From a virus, in IMG/VR virus record IMGVR_UViG_3300044733_003647, positions 1 to 64,000 of that record: a stretch of 64,000 nucleotides of DNA; one strand, 5' to 3'. The position numbers were made by a program, and so were the translations under genes. This document shows, one piece after another, positions 13,401 to 20,889 of this stretch (position 1 is the stretch's first letter; every line of letters starts with the position of its first letter). The notes beneath the pieces were generated by a model. It saw nothing but the letters and a program-made list of their open reading frames with translations. It searched no databases and was not told where the DNA came from.

Positions 13401-13904
13401 ATGGAATTTAACAGCGATAAACCTACCCGTTCTGGCATGTATCTTGTCGACCGTGGTATGCAAGGCAAAGCATATCGATATTATAACGCAGATACCGATT
13501 TCTGGGGTATGTGCGGTTATGATATGTCAGATGCTGATGCCAATAAAGATAAACCTTCCGCTGTTGGTTTCTTCCCTTGGGTTGGTCCTTTGACTGGTCC
13601 GAACTACAATAAGAAAGCGGAAGAAGTCGAATCGAAACCCGCAAAGCGTAAGATGGCAAAAATGCGTGGTGTTGCACCTGCTGTCACCAAGGCGCCTGCG
13701 GTACCCAAGGTCAAAGCACCGAAGGCACCGCGTGCCAAGTCTACTGCTGTGCATCCTGATGGCACCGTATTCTACCGCGAAGACCGTCAAAAGTGGGTTG
13801 CTATGTATGCAGGCAAACAAGAGGCAGCACGACCTACTGCCGAAGCGTGTCTTAAGTTTCTTAAGAAGAAATACGATATCGTTGGTGTTGTAATCGAGAA
13901 ATAA
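13401..13904 (+). CDS. Two-domain hypothetical protein with Lys/Ala/Pro linker, 167 aa
   Basis: N-terminal part MEFNSDKPTRSGMYLVDRGM continues to about residue 75. A low-complexity linker rich in Lys, Ala, Pro and Val (KAPAVPKVKAPKAPRAKSTA) follows. The C-terminal part, HPDGTVFYREDRQKWVAMYA then a helix (ARPTAEACLKFLKKKY), has the strand-strand-strand-helix pattern of AP2-like or integrase arm-type DNA-binding domains. DNA binding is an inference. It directly follows a strong promoter. Confidence 0.6.
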   Translation: MEFNSDKPTRSGMYLVDRGMQGKAYRYYNADTDFWGMCGYDMSDADANKDKPSAVGFFPWVGPLTGPNYNKKAEEVESKPAKRKMAKMRGVAPAVTKAPAVPKVKAPKAPRAKSTAVHPDGTVFYREDRQKWVAMYAGKQEAARPTAEACLKFLKKKYDIVGVVIEK

Positions 13905-13905
13905 T

Positions 13906-14127
13906 ATGACTATACCCGTGGAAAGAACTCGCGCCGTTATTCATACACGGCAGTTTCTGTACGATCTATTAGATCCGAAGAAAACCCCACGGGTATCTAA
14001 ATCTATCCGTGCAAGTGCCTTGCATTGTTTGCGGCATTATCCAACCGATTTTGATATGGAAATAATTGCAGAACGGGAAGATAATGACACAAACAATATG
14101 TACAAAATCTTTGGCAAAGGTGTATAA
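13906..14127 (+). CDS. Hypothetical protein, 73 aa
   Basis: Starts one base after the preceding TAA. Conserved-looking core FLYDLLDPKKTPRVSKSIRA and ALHCLRHYPTDFDM, as in the small BPSL0761-like proteins common in phages and proteobacteria, though I am not certain of that family. The next gene starts within its stop codon. Confidence 0.6.
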   Translation: MTIPVERTRAVIHTRQFLYDLLDPKKTPRVSKSIRASALHCLRHYPTDFDMEIIAEREDNDTNNMYKIFGKGV

Positions 14128-14297
14128 TGGACTATTTGATTCGTGCTGAGAAATATGCTGAGGCTCGCGGTGATGAAATGTGGTTTAAAAACCTGTACAC
14201 CGGTTATCGTGAATATAACGGCGTAACCGATTCGGTTTGGAAAACCCTTTCTTATCTTTATAGTAACCAAGTCGCTGATATGTTGGAGTTTCAATGA
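14127..14297 (+). CDS. Small hypothetical protein, 56 aa
   Basis: ATG 14127 overlaps the previous stop (TAATGG). Reads MDYLIRAEKYAEARGDEMWF and ends with a hydrophobic helix (SYLYSNQVADMLEFQ). Coupled to the next gene by ATGA overlap. Unknown. Confidence 0.5.
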   Translation: MDYLIRAEKYAEARGDEMWFKNLYTGYREYNGVTDSVWKTLSYLYSNQVADMLEFQ

Positions 14298-14524
14298 ACG
14301 AACGATTGATTGAATTGTACCGTGCATCTAAACCAAAAGAGGCATTGGTATCTCAAGATGAATATAAAACGGCAAATGTATTGCTTGGTTCTGATGTTGA
14401 AAAGTTTGCCAATTTGATTATTCAAGATTGTTGTGATGTTTTACTTAAATGGAAAAATGAACCTTTTCCCTTTGATGAAGACCTTGCAGCATCTTTGATT
14501 CGTGAACATTTTGGAGTTAAGTGA
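14294..14524 (+). CDS. Small phage protein, 76 aa; distant paralogue of its neighbour
   Basis: Begins MNERLIELYRASKPKEA. The middle has KFANLIIQDCCDVLL and the end LAASLIREHFGVK. This 'FA-x-LI...C...IREHFGV' pattern is common in small T4-like phage proteins. The next gene has RFADLMINEAIRVVEK...LKKHFGVEK in the same positions, so they probably share ancestry. Confidence 0.6.
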   Translation: MNERLIELYRASKPKEALVSQDEYKTANVLLGSDVEKFANLIIQDCCDVLLKWKNEPFPFDEDLAASLIREHFGVK

Positions 14525-14775
14525 TGAAAGATAAGACCAAACATTTTGCTGAACTGGCCGGTTTTATGTTATGGCGTAATGAACCGTGGAATCCTGGTGA
14601 TGTAGTTGATTGGTCGGCACGTTATGATGATGAGTTGCAAAGGTTTGCTGACCTGATGATTAACGAAGCGATTAGAGTAGTCGAAAAGCGATTCATGGGT
14701 GACTTGAACCGCGAGGACATGGAAGTCCGCCGGTGCATCGAAGATTTAAAGAAACATTTTGGTGTTGAAAAATGA
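14524..14775 (+). CDS. Small phage protein, 83 aa; distant paralogue of its neighbour
   Basis: ATG 14524 overlaps the previous stop. It shares FAxLMINEAIR and the C-terminal KKHFGVEK with the 14294 gene. Just after it a vestigial ATGAACGAACGAATTGA (14772) copies the start of the 14294 gene but stops after ten codons. This hints at a third, decayed copy. Confidence 0.6.
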   Translation: MKDKTKHFAELAGFMLWRNEPWNPGDVVDWSARYDDELQRFADLMINEAIRVVEKRFMGDLNREDMEVRRCIEDLKKHFGVEK

Positions 14776-14793
14776 ACGAACGAATTGATTTTT

Positions 14794-15012
14794 ATGAGTG
14801 CTGAACCAGATTTTAAAATGTTTAGGTGGGTACCTGATGGTACTTATGACTACAGTGAATTTCTTGTAAGGTATGTCATTGTAAACGGTAACCCAATAAT
14901 TGTTATCAATAAAGCATGGGTAGATAAAGGCGGACCAACGGATGTGTCAGATGAACTGAGACAACCATGGGGGTCATTTCCCGATATGCCACCTAAGCCA
15001 TCTAAAAAATAA
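14794..15012 (+). CDS. Hypothetical protein, 72 aa
   Basis: Reads MSAEPDFKMFRWVPDGTYDY, then a strand pair VRYVIVNGNPIIVIN and a Pro-rich end. Not recognised. Confidence 0.5.
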   Translation: MSAEPDFKMFRWVPDGTYDYSEFLVRYVIVNGNPIIVINKAWVDKGGPTDVSDELRQPWGSFPDMPPKPSKK

Positions 15013-15025
15013 TGGGTACTATTTA

Positions 15026-15361
15026 ATGAAACTAAGTGAATTGCACCGTATCGTTAACCTTTATCATCGTGATGGTCATTATGAGGACCCGGAGGTGGTG
15101 ATTTTGATTAAACTACCCTATAATACAGTTGGTTCCCGTCCCATGGTGCCTGTAAAAAATATAAGCATGGGTTTCGATTGGGAAGCCGGTAGATTCATTA
15201 TCATGCCTGAGGAAGACATTACACCTTCTGACCGTGATTTTGCTAAACAAATGAAAGAAATGCAAGACCGTGCAGCATGGGCTGATTATGATAATCGTAA
15301 TCTCAAAGCAGAGATTCGTAAGTTGAAGAAACAGTTGGAACAGAAAAATGGTCAAGTGTAA
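15026..15361 (+). CDS. Hypothetical protein with C-terminal coiled coil, 111 aa
   Basis: The N-terminal part, MKLSELHRIVNLYHRDGHYE then DPEVVILIKLPYNTVG, resembles small phage 'DPEVVI' beta proteins. The C-terminal 35 residues form a coiled coil (NLKAEIRKLKKQLEQKNG). The next gene overlaps by 14 bases. Confidence 0.6.
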   Translation: MKLSELHRIVNLYHRDGHYEDPEVVILIKLPYNTVGSRPMVPVKNISMGFDWEAGRFIIMPEEDITPSDRDFAKQMKEMQDRAAWADYDNRNLKAEIRKLKKQLEQKNGQV

Positions 15362-15557
15362 CCTTGTCTACACCGCTGAAACACACCGGTTGAATATCGG
15401 TGATTTTATTGACTACTGCTTAGGTAATTTTCCTGAGTTGACTTGGGACCGTGGCGGTATTGTTTATTGCCTAAAATCTGATGAAGAAAAGCTTGTCAAA
15501 GAATACATTGAGTGGTATAATCTGAAAGAAGAAATATGGAACGAAAATACATTGTAA
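15348..15557 (+). CDS. Small protein, 69 aa; paralogue of the gene at 12703
   Basis: Shares LVYTAETHRLNIGDFIDYC and GIVYCLKSDEEKLVKEYIEW with the 12703 gene (LVYVAEDHKLDIDQFVDYC, GIEYCHPSDASFLVQEF). Overlapped on both sides by neighbours. Function unknown. Confidence 0.55.
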   Translation: MVKCNLVYTAETHRLNIGDFIDYCLGNFPELTWDRGGIVYCLKSDEEKLVKEYIEWYNLKEEIWNENTL

Positions 15558-15700
15558 TGTGTAGCGAATGCTCAGAGGAGCATTCTGTTTCTGAAGTTGA
15601 ATTCCTGAATATTGAAGAAGATATTCATGGGCGAGACACTATGCATTTTGTCTGCCCTATTACAAAAACGGAGACCAAGAGTTTGGTTTATGGAGTTTGA
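15536..15700 (+). CDS. Small Cys-containing protein, 54 aa
   Basis: Reads MERKYIVMCSECSEEHSVSE, with a CxxC pair at residues 9-12 and another Cys near residue 40 (FVCP). It may be a partial zinc ribbon. ATG 15536 is inside the end of the previous gene. Confidence 0.5.
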   Translation: MERKYIVMCSECSEEHSVSEVEFLNIEEDIHGRDTMHFVCPITKTETKSLVYGV

Positions 15701-15702
15701 AG

Positions 15703-15876
15703 ATGTATAAAGAAGATATTTTTGCTTTCCTGGATAATGTTCGTGAATGCGGTAGAATCAATATGTTCGGTGCGGCCCCCGTCCTGCAAGAGGTCTTTGG
15801 TCTCGATAGGCGCGATGCTCGGGATATGCTTCTGGAGTGGATGGACACTTTTGCTGAACGTCATGCAAAACAATAA
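15703..15876 (+). CDS. Conserved small phage protein, 57 aa
   Basis: Contains GRINMFGAAPVLQEVFGLDR followed by RDARDMLLEWM, a motif seen in many small phage and prophage proteins of unknown function. ATG 15703 lies two bases after the previous stop. The following gene overlaps its end. Confidence 0.6.
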   Translation: MYKEDIFAFLDNVRECGRINMFGAAPVLQEVFGLDRRDARDMLLEWMDTFAERHAKQ

Positions 15877-16066
15877 TAAGGTCTATGTGCTTTGGCACAA
15901 CTCGCTTAATTCCGAACAGGAAGAAACTGAACTGCTAGGCATTTTCAAGTCTAAAAAGGGCGCTGAGGATTATCGTGATGAACAAATTCTGGAAATGTAT
16001 GGTGATGAAATCCAAGCATCTGACCGTTTAGAATATTTTATTGAATCTTTCTATTTGGGTGAATAA
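15863..16066 (+). CDS. Hypothetical protein, 67 aa
   Basis: Reads MQNNNKVYVLWHNSLNSEQE and has TELLGIFKSKKGAEDYRDEQ. It resembles short phage proteins of the 'vYvLwh...ELLGVFsS...A' type, of unknown role. An earlier in-frame ATG at 15722 would bury most of the 15703 gene and is less likely. Confidence 0.6.
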   Translation: MQNNNKVYVLWHNSLNSEQEETELLGIFKSKKGAEDYRDEQILEMYGDEIQASDRLEYFIESFYLGE

Positions 16067-16446
16067 TGGGAACTAATTATTATGTGGCTAAAAACCTTTG
16101 TGAATGCTGCAACCGGTATGATGAAGAATATCATATCGGTAAATCGTCGTTTGGATGGGCATTTTCTTTTCAGGGATATCCTGCTGAGAGACTGACTTCA
16201 TGGAAAGCATGGAAAGAATTTCTGAAAAATCAAATCATCATGGATGAATATGGTGATAGGAAAGACTATGAATGGTTTGTCGTATTCATAGAAAAAGAAA
16301 AGTCACCAGGCTTTGTGAATGCTACTGGTCGTAAAAATGCATTGCACAATGAAGCTGGTAAAAAAGATAAGTACCCATGGTTCAATTCTGAGTATGATTG
16401 GGATGATGAAGATGGCTACTCGTTTACAACTAGGGAGTTTTCTTAA
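16066..16446 (+). CDS. Conserved phage protein with Cys-rich N-terminus, 126 aa
   Basis: Starts MGTNYYVAKNLCECCNRYDE, then HIGKSSFGWAFSFQGYPAE and SWKAWKEFL. The GTNYY...C.C......HIGKSS.GW pattern defines a family widespread in phages and bacteria. The three clustered Cys and a nearby His suggest zinc binding. Role unknown. Confidence 0.7.
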   Translation: MGTNYYVAKNLCECCNRYDEEYHIGKSSFGWAFSFQGYPAERLTSWKAWKEFLKNQIIMDEYGDRKDYEWFVVFIEKEKSPGFVNATGRKNALHNEAGKKDKYPWFNSEYDWDDEDGYSFTTREFS

Positions 16447-16851
16447 ATGGATGAAGAATCAAGAAATAAATTGATAGATGAATTGAGTAATGCATTGAGT
16501 GATGACTCAAATTTTTATATGAAAGTGATGAAAGAGATTGAGAATGAACAGGAAGCATATTGGAACTCCTTGTCTAAGGAAGACCAACTAAAAGCTTTTT
16601 GTGCAGTGGTACGCCGTATTCATCAGGCCGAAATTCTAGACCAAGGTACTTACCGTCATGCATTGTATGGTGTTTTTGGTTTTGGTCCAGAATCTTATGC
16701 AAGAGGTATGGACTGTGGTTACATGGCAATTCATAATGCTATCATGCCGGAGGACCATGACCAAAGGCTATTGAAAGAATTCTGTAAAAAGTATGACATT
16801 GAAAATAGTGATGAAAAGATTACGGGCTTTTTTGAATTTAAGTGGACTTAA
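16447..16851 (+). CDS. Hypothetical protein, 134 aa; paralogue of the gene at 26124
   Basis: Begins MDEESRNKLIDELSNALSDD, with SLSKEDQLKAFCAVVRRIHQ and HALYGVFGFGPESYARGMDC. The gene at 26124, nearly 10 kb away, is a clear duplicate with almost the same length and about two-thirds or more identical residues by eye. All-helical and probably cytosolic. No known function. Confidence 0.65.
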   Translation: MDEESRNKLIDELSNALSDDSNFYMKVMKEIENEQEAYWNSLSKEDQLKAFCAVVRRIHQAEILDQGTYRHALYGVFGFGPESYARGMDCGYMAIHNAIMPEDHDQRLLKEFCKKYDIENSDEKITGFFEFKWT

Positions 16852-16859
16852 GGATTGAA

Positions 16860-17297
16860 ATGAAATTATTTCTTGATACCGAATTTAACGGCTTTCAAGG
16901 CAAGTTAATCTCTATGGCACTGGTGCCCGAAAATGACTCGGTGCCTGAGTTTTACAAAGAACTTGAGATTAAAGACCAGCTAGAGCCGTGGGTGCGCGAT
17001 AACGTTGTGCCGCATTTGTTTCTAGCGCCATGTAGTTACTCTGAGTTTCAAAATGAACTGTCTAACTATCTGCGACACGTTACCTTTCACCATGACTGCA
17101 CCATTGTTGCTGATTGGCCAGATGATATTCGGTATTTTTGTGAATCACTGATTACTGGTCCCGGCATGATGATAAAGCTTAATGATAATCTCAATTTTGA
17201 ATTGGACTTTGATATTGAATATGAATCGCTGGTGCCACACAATGCACTGCATGACGCAAGGGCTATACGTGATTTTTATATGGGAAGATTGAAATGA
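16860..17297 (+). CDS. DEDDh-type 3'-5' exonuclease (Rv2179c-like exoribonuclease), 145 aa
   Basis: The first acidic motif is KLFLDTEFNGF (residues 2-12, D-x-E). A later segment is IVADWPDDIRYFCE (~80-93) and the final motif HNALHDARAI (~128-137) supplies His and Asp. This is the arrangement of the small DEDDh exoribonuclease family typified by Rv2179c. Likely role: RNA or DNA end trimming during infection. Start ATG 16860 is preferred over 16842. Confidence 0.75.
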   Translation: MKLFLDTEFNGFQGKLISMALVPENDSVPEFYKELEIKDQLEPWVRDNVVPHLFLAPCSYSEFQNELSNYLRHVTFHHDCTIVADWPDDIRYFCESLITGPGMMIKLNDNLNFELDFDIEYESLVPHNALHDARAIRDFYMGRLK

Positions 17298-17539
17298 AAA
17301 ATCGTTATGGTGATGAATACGGCTTTCGTAAACTGACCGATAACACTTACACCATCGAAGGTGATTTGAAGCATTGGCGTTTCGGTGGTCGAGAAGGTCA
17401 ACAACAAATGGATATGTCTGACCTTGGTTATGTTGACCCAAGCGGCGGCCCGTTTATCTCAATTGATTATCCGATTGATGGTCGCCTGGTCAAACGCATC
17501 GGCCTGGTTGAGGGAAAAATTGTTTTTGAGGTTGAATGA
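17294..17539 (+). CDS. Hypothetical protein, 81 aa
   Basis: ATG overlaps the exonuclease stop (ATGA). Reads MKNRYGDEYGFRKLTDNTYT and later YVDPSGGPFISIDYPIDGRL. All-beta composition. It looks like a small conserved phage protein; no function. Confidence 0.55.
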   Translation: MKNRYGDEYGFRKLTDNTYTIEGDLKHWRFGGREGQQQMDMSDLGYVDPSGGPFISIDYPIDGRLVKRIGLVEGKIVFEVE

Positions 17540-17823
17540 TGATAAAAGTTGTAATTAACAGAGATTTTGGTGGCTTTGGGTTGTCTGATGATGCTGAAGC
17601 ACTATACAAAGAACGCAAAGCTATCACCGACCCAGATTGGTGGTATAGAGATATTCTCCGTGATGACCCGGTTCTTGTTCAAATTGTAGAAGATATGGGC
17701 ACCAAAGCTGATGGCACTTTTGCTGCATTAAAAGTTGTGGAAGTTCCTGATGATGCTGATTGGTACATCGAAGAATATGACGGATCAGAATGGGTAGCAG
17801 AGAGACACCGTACTTGGAGATAA
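17536..17823 (+). CDS. Conserved phage/bacterial protein, 95 aa
   Basis: Contains VVINRDFGGFGLSDDAEALY, RDILRDDPVLVQIVEDMG, LKVVEVPDDADWYIEEYDGS and WVAERHRTW. This is the common 'GGFGLS...RdDP.Lv..vE.lG...kvVeiPddv.w.I.eydG.E.vae.hr.W' family found in many phages and their hosts. Function unknown. Confidence 0.75.
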   Translation: MMIKVVINRDFGGFGLSDDAEALYKERKAITDPDWWYRDILRDDPVLVQIVEDMGTKADGTFAALKVVEVPDDADWYIEEYDGSEWVAERHRTWR

Positions 17824-17824
17824 A

Positions 17825-17968
17825 ATGGCAACCTTTAGTCTTTTCATTTCTATATTGTGTGCAGTTGTATCCAAACAGGCATTTGAAAACGGTCTAAATG
17901 GATCCGGTTGGATGAATTTGGTATTCTCTGCTGTAAATATGGCAGTCTTTCTTGATGCCACATTTTAA
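17825..17968 (+). CDS. Small membrane protein, 47 aa
   Basis: ATG 17825 follows the upstream TAA by one base. Hydrophobic segments cover about residues 3-15 and 30-45, separated by KQAFENGLNGSGW. First of three tiny membrane ORFs in 17825-18280. Confidence 0.45.
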   Translation: MATFSLFISILCAVVSKQAFENGLNGSGWMNLVFSAVNMAVFLDATF

Positions 17969-18029
17969 CGGCTTGCCAAGACAAAACAATTCCTATAGAA
18001 TCGCGGTGTAGCCCCTTTGAGAATATATT

Positions 18030-18161
18030 ATGAATGATAAAACCACCATCTTAGATAACATCCTATTCTTTGTATTGATTACATTGTTTGTTGTCTCCAC
18101 AGTTGCATTAATCCAATCAGGCATTGTTAGTTTATTTTCTCTTATTGGTTCATGTAAATGA
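18030..18161 (+). CDS. Small single-TM membrane protein, 43 aa
   Basis: Reads MNDKTTILDNILFFVLITLF, then VVSTVALIQSGIVSLFSLIG. A hydrophilic start then one long hydrophobic helix. Its stop overlaps the ATG of the next small ORF (ATGA). Confidence 0.45.
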   Translation: MNDKTTILDNILFFVLITLFVVSTVALIQSGIVSLFSLIGSCK

Positions 18162-18280
18162 AAAATGATTTTGCCAATTTGATTGTGTTTATTGCATTTA
18201 AAACAATACAATATACCGCTTTATTTCTTGCTGTTATTGTTTTTATATACGGCATCGTTAATACTTTCTTCTTACAATAA
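18158..18280 (+). CDS. Small single-TM membrane protein, 40 aa
   Basis: Reads MKNDFANLIVFIAFKTIQYT, then ALFLAVIVFIYGIVNTFFLQ. Translationally coupled to the 43-aa ORF. Function unknown; the pair could form a membrane effector. Confidence 0.45.
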   Translation: MKNDFANLIVFIAFKTIQYTALFLAVIVFIYGIVNTFFLQ

Positions 18281-18313
18281 CACTACGGGTAAAAGTAAGA
18301 CTTTTTACTGATA

Positions 18314-18341
18314 TTGCCTCTTGTCTTGGTTGTGTTATACT
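18314..18341 (+). promoter_or_regulatory. Sigma-70 promoter
   Basis: TTGCCT (18314-18319), 16 bases, TATACT (18336-18341). It precedes the ATPase gene at 18377 with its AAGGAG ribosome-binding site. Confidence 0.7.
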
Positions 18342-18376
18342 CCTCTTATTGATTCAGTAACACAAGGAGTTTTTAT

Positions 18377-19219
18377 ATGCCCCGTGGCGTCCCCAAAGCA
18401 GGTTTCCGTATGACTAAGAATCGTATCGCTTCTGGCGGTGTTCCTACCACCACCAGCGCACCTGTTTCCGCACCTGTAGAGTCCCGCTTCTCTATCAATG
18501 AGCGCTTTGGTTTTGTGTCTGACATGGTGACTATGCTCGCACGTGGTGACCAGGCGGCCGTTGTTGTCACTGGTCCTGGTGGTCTTGGTAAGTCTTTCAC
18601 CGTCACCAAGGCATTGGCTGACATTGGCATGACCGATGTTTCCCTGGTCGATGATTTTGCTGTTGGTTCTACTCTTAACACCAAGAAGTCTTTCCGTGTT
18701 ATCAAAGGTTACTCTACACCTAAAGGCCTGTACCGTACCCTTTATGAGAATCGCGAAGGCGTGATTGTGTTTGATGATTGCGATTCGGTTCTCAAAGATC
18801 CGACCTCTCTTAACCTTCTTAAAGGTGCTCTTGATTCTTATTCGCGCCGTATTATCTCTTGGCGTGCTGATATGCGTGATGAAGAGCTGCCTACGTCCTT
18901 TGAATTCAAAGGTCGCGTGGTGTTTATCTCTAACCTGTCGTCCACACAAATCGATCAGGCGATTATCACCCGTTCTATGGCGGTTGACTTGACTATGACA
19001 AATGATCAGAAGGTCGAGCGTATGCGCCACCTGTTGGACTCTGGTGAGTTTATGCCTGAGTTTGACATGGCACACAAGGTTGACGCAATGAATCTTATCG
19101 ATTCTCTCAAAGATACTGTCAAAGAGCTGTCGCTTCGCACACTCATTCAGGTAACAAAAATTCGCAAGAGTGCAGGTGCCAACTGGCGCAATCTTGCTGA
19201 GTACACCATCTGCGGTTAA
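18377..19219 (+). CDS. P-loop ATPase (AAA-type), 280 aa
   Basis: Walker A is VVVTGPGGLGKSFTVTKAL (~residues 62-80), Walker B GVIVFDDCDSVL (~128-139), followed by a sensor-like VVFISNLSS (~174-182) and an arginine-containing ITRSMAVDL. It resembles phage AAA ATPases of unknown substrate. It has its own promoter and is followed by an HNH endonuclease, as often seen when homing genes sit next to conserved phage genes. Confidence 0.75.
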   Translation: MPRGVPKAGFRMTKNRIASGGVPTTTSAPVSAPVESRFSINERFGFVSDMVTMLARGDQAAVVVTGPGGLGKSFTVTKALADIGMTDVSLVDDFAVGSTLNTKKSFRVIKGYSTPKGLYRTLYENREGVIVFDDCDSVLKDPTSLNLLKGALDSYSRRIISWRADMRDEELPTSFEFKGRVVFISNLSSTQIDQAIITRSMAVDLTMTNDQKVERMRHLLDSGEFMPEFDMAHKVDAMNLIDSLKDTVKELSLRTLIQVTKIRKSAGANWRNLAEYTICG

Positions 19220-19233
19220 TTAAGGAGAATATT

Positions 19234-19710
19234 ATGGCTTCGAAAGTTCTTGTTAAGAAGGTAAAAGGTTTTGATGGTTATTTTGTCACCTCTGAAGGTG
19301 AGATCATTTCCAAAAAACGTGGTAAAGAAATTGTACTCAAGGCCACAAACACCAATGGGTATGATAAGATTGGTATGAAAAGTGATGATGGTATAACCAA
19401 GACATTTCAGGTGCACCGTGTTGTCGCTCTTAACTTCTTGAAGAAACCAAAAGGTTGTGACATTGTAAACCACATTGATGGCAATAAGCTGAACAACCGG
19501 TTGGCCAATCTGGAATGGACGACACGCAGCCAAAATGCTCAGCACTATGAAAAGAAGATTAAACCGAAATATGTTGCTAATCGAAAAGAAAAGAAACATG
19601 ATGATGTTGTGACTCGACTAAGTATTATTAAACATGCACAATCGGCCTGCACCAATAATCCACAATTGTTTAACTCCATTGTGTCGGCTGCACTAGATGG
19701 TTTGAGTTGA
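19234..19710 (+). CDS. HNH homing endonuclease, 158 aa
   Basis: An N-terminal NUMOD4-like stretch (GFDGYFVTSEGEIISKK, ~10-27) is followed by the HNH core QVHRVVALNFLKKPKGCD, IVNHIDGNKLNNRLANLEW and TTRSQNAQH (~62-105). The H, N and H residues of the ββα-metal fold are all visible. Likely a free-standing mobile endonuclease acting next to the ATPase gene. Confidence 0.85.
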   Translation: MASKVLVKKVKGFDGYFVTSEGEIISKKRGKEIVLKATNTNGYDKIGMKSDDGITKTFQVHRVVALNFLKKPKGCDIVNHIDGNKLNNRLANLEWTTRSQNAQHYEKKIKPKYVANRKEKKHDDVVTRLSIIKHAQSACTNNPQLFNSIVSAALDGLS

Positions 19711-19711
19711 T

Positions 19712-19945
19712 ATGTTCAAATCACTATTACACAGTCGACCATATGCAACATTCGATGCACACAATAAGAACCATCGAATGGAGTATTTTAAGTTCTTGCA
19801 AACAAACACTTGGTCGAATTGTCCCGTACAGTTTATGGTCGAGGCGCCATACACCGAATTGCCGCATGAGATAAACAATAAATTGGTGCGATACTATTTC
19901 AATAAAGAATTTATTAAAAAGGATAAGAAAAATGGAAATCTTTGA
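19712..19945 (+). CDS. Hypothetical protein, 77 aa
   Basis: ATG one base after the HNH stop. Contains HNKNHRMEYFKFLQTNTWSN and CPVQFMVEAPYTELPHEINN. Not recognised; the next gene overlaps its end. Confidence 0.5.
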   Translation: MFKSLLHSRPYATFDAHNKNHRMEYFKFLQTNTWSNCPVQFMVEAPYTELPHEINNKLVRYYFNKEFIKKDKKNGNL

Positions 19946-20408
19946 TGATGGTTCGGGTATGAGTGTCAACTACGAAAATTTGATCAATTCAAGGGAGTAT
20001 CTGGCGGTGACACGTAAACTTGCCAGCGATTTGATGAAGAAACCCTACATGACTGTAGAACAATTTATCAAAAGTCTTTCTAATGGTGACATTAGTCAAC
20101 TGCTTGAAATATCGGTAGATGATGACGATGAAGATGCGGATCCTTTTGATAGTATTGCTGAAACGGAAAAGAATTTGGGTGACCTTGTTCTAATTGCAGA
20201 GATGTTGGCTGTTGCTGAGGGACTTCCAAATTCTGATAGTTATGACATGGTGCAAAACAGGGTTAGCCAATTGATTGCATTTCTTGCAGTAGAATCATTG
20301 GCAAGGAAAGGTCTAGTCAAATCCCATCCACACAATATGTCTTTTGGTGAAGAGATGGCGAAGAAAATTATTGCAGAAAGGATTGATGATGAGTCAGACG
20401 ATTATTAA
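19932..20408 (+). CDS. Hypothetical acidic protein, 158 aa
   Basis: Helical throughout, with an acidic centre (SVDDDDEDADPFDS). C-terminal EEMAKKIIAERIDDESDDY. No family is recognised. Confidence 0.55.
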   Translation: MEIFDDGSGMSVNYENLINSREYLAVTRKLASDLMKKPYMTVEQFIKSLSNGDISQLLEISVDDDDEDADPFDSIAETEKNLGDLVLIAEMLAVAEGLPNSDSYDMVQNRVSQLIAFLAVESLARKGLVKSHPHNMSFGEEMAKKIIAERIDDESDDY

Positions 20409-20640
20409 GAGTGATGTTAACAAGATGCTTTATGGCATTCTTGGCAATATGAATTCGGTCGAAAGTTGGTGGCACTCCGAGAATATCAACTTTAATTTGT
20501 ATACACCCGAAGATATCTACCATTCTGGTGACGCAGGACGTAAGCTCGTGTATGATCTTGTAAGTATTCACGTAAACAAAGATGTTGATCATACAGTGTT
20601 CGAACAAAACGTTAAAGCATTTTTTAAAGGTAAGAAATGA
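20389..20640 (+). CDS. Hypothetical protein, 83 aa
   Basis: ATG 20389 (a second one at 20386) inside the end of the previous gene. Reads MSQTIIKSDVNKMLYGILGN and SWWHSENINFNLYTPEDIYH, and ends with a helix. Unknown. Confidence 0.55.
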   Translation: MSQTIIKSDVNKMLYGILGNMNSVESWWHSENINFNLYTPEDIYHSGDAGRKLVYDLVSIHVNKDVDHTVFEQNVKAFFKGKK

Positions 20641-20807
20641 AATATGTTACGTATCTAATCTATATTTTGCTGTTCGAAACACTGGTTCTTGGCGGCATAG
20701 GTTATGCGGTGTTCGTGTTGGATCACAGTGGATGGTGGATGTTACTTGCAGTTTTTTTGGCGTGTTCGGCATATTCACCAACAAAGTGGATTCATGGTGG
20801 TGAATAG
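20637..20807 (+). CDS. Small membrane protein, 56 aa, two TM helices
   Basis: ATG overlaps the previous stop (ATGA). Reads MKYVTYLIYILLFETLVLGG, then IGYAVFVLDHSGWWMLLAVF, then LACSAYSPTKWIHGGE. Two TM segments separated by DHSGWW. Unknown. Confidence 0.5.
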   Translation: MKYVTYLIYILLFETLVLGGIGYAVFVLDHSGWWMLLAVFLACSAYSPTKWIHGGE

Positions 20808-20833
20808 TGTGTTGTAAACTTGCAACAAAATAC

Positions 20834-20861
20834 TTGCCATCCAGACCTATTCTGTTATAAT
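20834..20861 (+). promoter_or_regulatory. Sigma-70 promoter
   Basis: TTGCCA (20834-20839), 16 bases, perfect TATAAT (20856-20861). Same -35 type as the island promoters. The next gene starts at 20890. Confidence 0.8.
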
Positions 20862-20889
20862 GGTATTTCAGTTGATGGGGAAGGTGTTT

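Noticed and set aside
15722-15862. N-terminal extension of the 67-aa gene to 114 aa
   Set aside because: The extension overlaps most of a better-supported gene (15703-15876) in another frame and has a composition unlike the conserved part.
18335-19075. A 246-codon - strand frame opposite the AAA ATPase
   Set aside because: Antisense of a gene with clear Walker motifs, a promoter and a ribosome-binding site; the - strand product has no recognisable features.
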